Source: Clostridia bacterium
GTDB taxonomy: Bacteria; Bacillota_A; Clostridia; Oscillospirales; Acutalibacteraceae
NCBI GenBank assembly: GCA_009930155.1
Contig: RZYX01000082.1
Location: 1-8,091, forward strand
DNA: 8,091 bases
Reading direction: 5' to 3'
Part shown: positions 6,734 to 8,091 of the stretch, piece by piece
Position numbering within the stretch: position 1 is the stretch's first letter
Layout: every line of letters starts with the position of its first letter
Notes under the pieces: generated by a model
Seen by the model: only the letters and a program-made list of their open reading frames with translations
Told to the model about the DNA's origin: nothing
Databases searched by the model: none
Translations under genes and position numbers: made by a program

Positions 6734-7183
6734 ATGAAAGCAAGTAAAAAGAATATTGAGGATTTTTTATCAAACAAAGACATTGCTGTTGTTGGTGCTT
6801 CTGCAAAATCGAAAAAATTTGGAAATGATGTTATTAAAGAACTTGTTGCTAAAGGCTACAATGTTTATCCTGTTCATCCAACGGCAAAAGAGATTGAAGG
6901 GATTAATTGTTTCGATTTGATTAGTAATTTGCCTGATCATGTAAGTGCAATGCATATTTCTACAAACAAAAATTTAACAAACGATATTGTTATTAATGCA
7001 AAAAATAAAGGAATAAAAATGATTTGGGTTCAACAAATGTCTGATAATGATGAAACCCCTTCATTATGCAACGAGTGTAACCTAATTGTTAAAGAGTGCA
7101 TATTTATGTTTCTTGAACCTGTAAAAGGTCTGCATAAATTTCATAAAGGAGTAAAAGGTTTATTTGGTAAACTTCCAAAATAA
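6734..7183 (+). CDS. CoA-binding domain protein, YccU-like
   Basis: This small cytosolic Rossmann-fold protein has 149 residues and is of the CoA_binding_2 type, homologous to the CoA-binding domain of succinyl-CoA synthetase alpha and acyl-CoA synthetases. IAVVGAS (residues 17-23) is the first strand and glycine loop, followed by KKFGNDVIKELVAKGYNVYP (27-46) and VHPTAKEIEG, where CoA or a nucleotide would sit. The conserved tail CIFMFLEPVKGLHKFHKGVK is typical of the family, and the protein is full length. It starts at ATG after a leader with no Shine-Dalgarno and ends 6 bases before the amidohydrolase start, so the two are almost certainly co-transcribed. Family members have no established reaction; their link with purine hydroxylase clusters is unclear. 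Confidence 0.88.
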   Translation: MKASKKNIEDFLSNKDIAVVGASAKSKKFGNDVIKELVAKGYNVYPVHPTAKEIEGINCFDLISNLPDHVSAMHISTNKNLTNDIVINAKNKGIKMIWVQQMSDNDETPSLCNECNLIVKECIFMFLEPVKGLHKFHKGVKGLFGKLPK

Positions 7184-7189
7184 TTAAAA

Positions 7190-8091
7190 ATGATAATACT
7201 AAAAAACGCTACTTACATTGATTGGAAAAGTTTAGACTTTTCGAAAACCAATATTCTTGTACACGAAGGGATTGACAATAAAATTGAGTTTATTTCAGAC
7301 TCTGAATTAGATAATCACAAGGAAATTTCTTGCATCGATTGTGAGGGTAAGCTTGTTACCAAATCTTTTGGTGTAGGTCATCATCATGTCTACTCGGCTT
7401 TGTCTCGTGGAATGGGTGCGCCTAAAAAGAATCCGGGGAATTTTGTTGAAATTCTAAAGTACATCTGGTGGACATTAGACAAATGCCTAGACGAAGAAAT
7501 GATCAGGTATTCAGCACTAACTACCGCAATAGCATGTGCAAAAGCTGGTTCTACATTTGTGATTGACCATCATGCTTCGCCATTTTACATCGAAAATTCG
7601 ATGGAGATAATCGCTACTGCATTTGAAGAAGTTGGTGTTTCGCATCTGTTATGCTACGAAATAACTGACAGAGACGGATTGGACAAAGCCCAACAAGGTC
7701 TTGACGAAACAGAGAATTATCTAAAATCCAAACAGGGACTTGTTGGCTTACATGCTTCTTTTACAGTTGGGAACGAAACTCTCAAAAATGCCATAAGCTT
7801 AAGCAATAAACACGACTCAGGACTTCACATTCATGTTGCAGAGGACAAATCTGATCAGGATCACTGCCTTAGAACTTACGGAAAAAGAGTTGTAAATCGC
7901 CTCAAAGATGCAGGCGGACTGGAATCGTCAAAAACCATTCTGGGACATTGTTTGCACTTGAGTGATGAAGAACGTTGTTGGATAAATGATTCTCCGGTTT
8001 GGGTTGTTCAAAACATGGAAAGCAACTTAAACAATAAGGTTGGTTACTTTTCGGGCGAAGGACTTGGCAAAAATTTAATGTTAGGAACCGA
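7190..8091 (+). CDS. ssnA: SsnA-type amidohydrolase, 3' end beyond the window
   Basis: The frame opens at ATG 7190 and is still open at the window edge, giving 300 complete residues of an expected ~440. It belongs to the metal-dependent amidohydrolase superfamily (TIM barrel, with guanine and cytosine deaminases and chlorohydrolases). Candidate metal and catalytic residues are His64/His66 in GVGHHHVYS, His213/His215 and Glu218 in LHIHVAED, and His253 or His256 in LGHCLHL. GKNLMLGT at the edge should lead into the metal-binding Asp; the last two bases, GA, fit Asp or Glu. Blocks NFVEILKYIWW (84-94), VIDHHASP (124-131), CYEITDRDG (155-163) and QGLVGLHASFTVG (182-194) are typical of SsnA, which accompanies Se-dependent molybdenum hydroxylases and purine-degradation genes. 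It probably hydrolyses a purine-derived ring or amide. The gene is partial only because of the window boundary. Confidence 0.9.
   Translation, partial: MIILKNATYIDWKSLDFSKTNILVHEGIDNKIEFISDSELDNHKEISCIDCEGKLVTKSFGVGHHHVYSALSRGMGAPKKNPGNFVEILKYIWWTLDKCLDEEMIRYSALTTAIACAKAGSTFVIDHHASPFYIENSMEIIATAFEEVGVSHLLCYEITDRDGLDKAQQGLDETENYLKSKQGLVGLHASFTVGNETLKNAISLSNKHDSGLHIHVAEDKSDQDHCLRTYGKRVVNRLKDAGGLESSKTILGHCLHLSDEERCWINDSPVWVVQNMESNLNNKVGYFSGEGLGKNLMLGT

Overview
The window is AT-rich and looks like chromosomal DNA from an anaerobic Bacteroidota, probably a Bacteroidales- or Marinilabiliales-like organism. This is an inference from three things: start codons lack a Shine-Dalgarno sequence and sit in A/T-rich leaders; an ORF6N-domain protein is present, a family common in that phylum; and one spacer holds short repeats of the TGAATRT type.

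Layout. Bases 1-204 carry, on the minus strand, the first ~37 codons of a short-chain dehydrogenase. Its homology stops abruptly near base 94 and runs into a hairpin-rich stretch (1-95) that may be the edge of an inserted element or a recombination site. Bases 205-663 are largely non-coding, with a possible frameshifted remnant on the minus strand. The rest is on the plus strand: a 491-residue fold-type II PLP enzyme (664-2139), a small ORF6N protein (2149-2616), a zinc-ribbon threonine synthase-like PLP enzyme (2603-3853), a xanthine dehydrogenase-type molybdenum hydroxylase of the selenium-dependent kind (3941-6490), a repeat-filled spacer (6491-6733), a YccU-like CoA-binding protein (6734-7183), and an SsnA-type amidohydrolase cut by the window edge (7190 onward).

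Biology. A Se-dependent xanthine dehydrogenase with SsnA recalls the anaerobic purine-degradation clusters of E. coli (ygeW/ygeX/ygeY/ygfK/ssnA/xdhD) and of gut anaerobes. The likely scheme is that the hydroxylase oxidises a purine, the SsnA-like metal hydrolase acts on a purine-derived ring or amide, and the two PLP enzymes process downstream amino-acid-like products. This is the role YgeX (2,3-diaminopropionate ammonia-lyase) is thought to have elsewhere. Here two different PLP enzymes flank the ORF6N gene and neither is an evident YgeX. The hydroxylase has both [2Fe-2S] domains and the Mo domain but no FAD domain, so it needs a redox partner not seen in the window.

Most unusual points: the ORF6N gene wedged into the operon with a 14-nt overlap, the two-PLP-enzyme version of the cluster, the truncated dehydrogenase next to a structured sequence, and the stacked short repeats between xdh and the CoA-binding gene.
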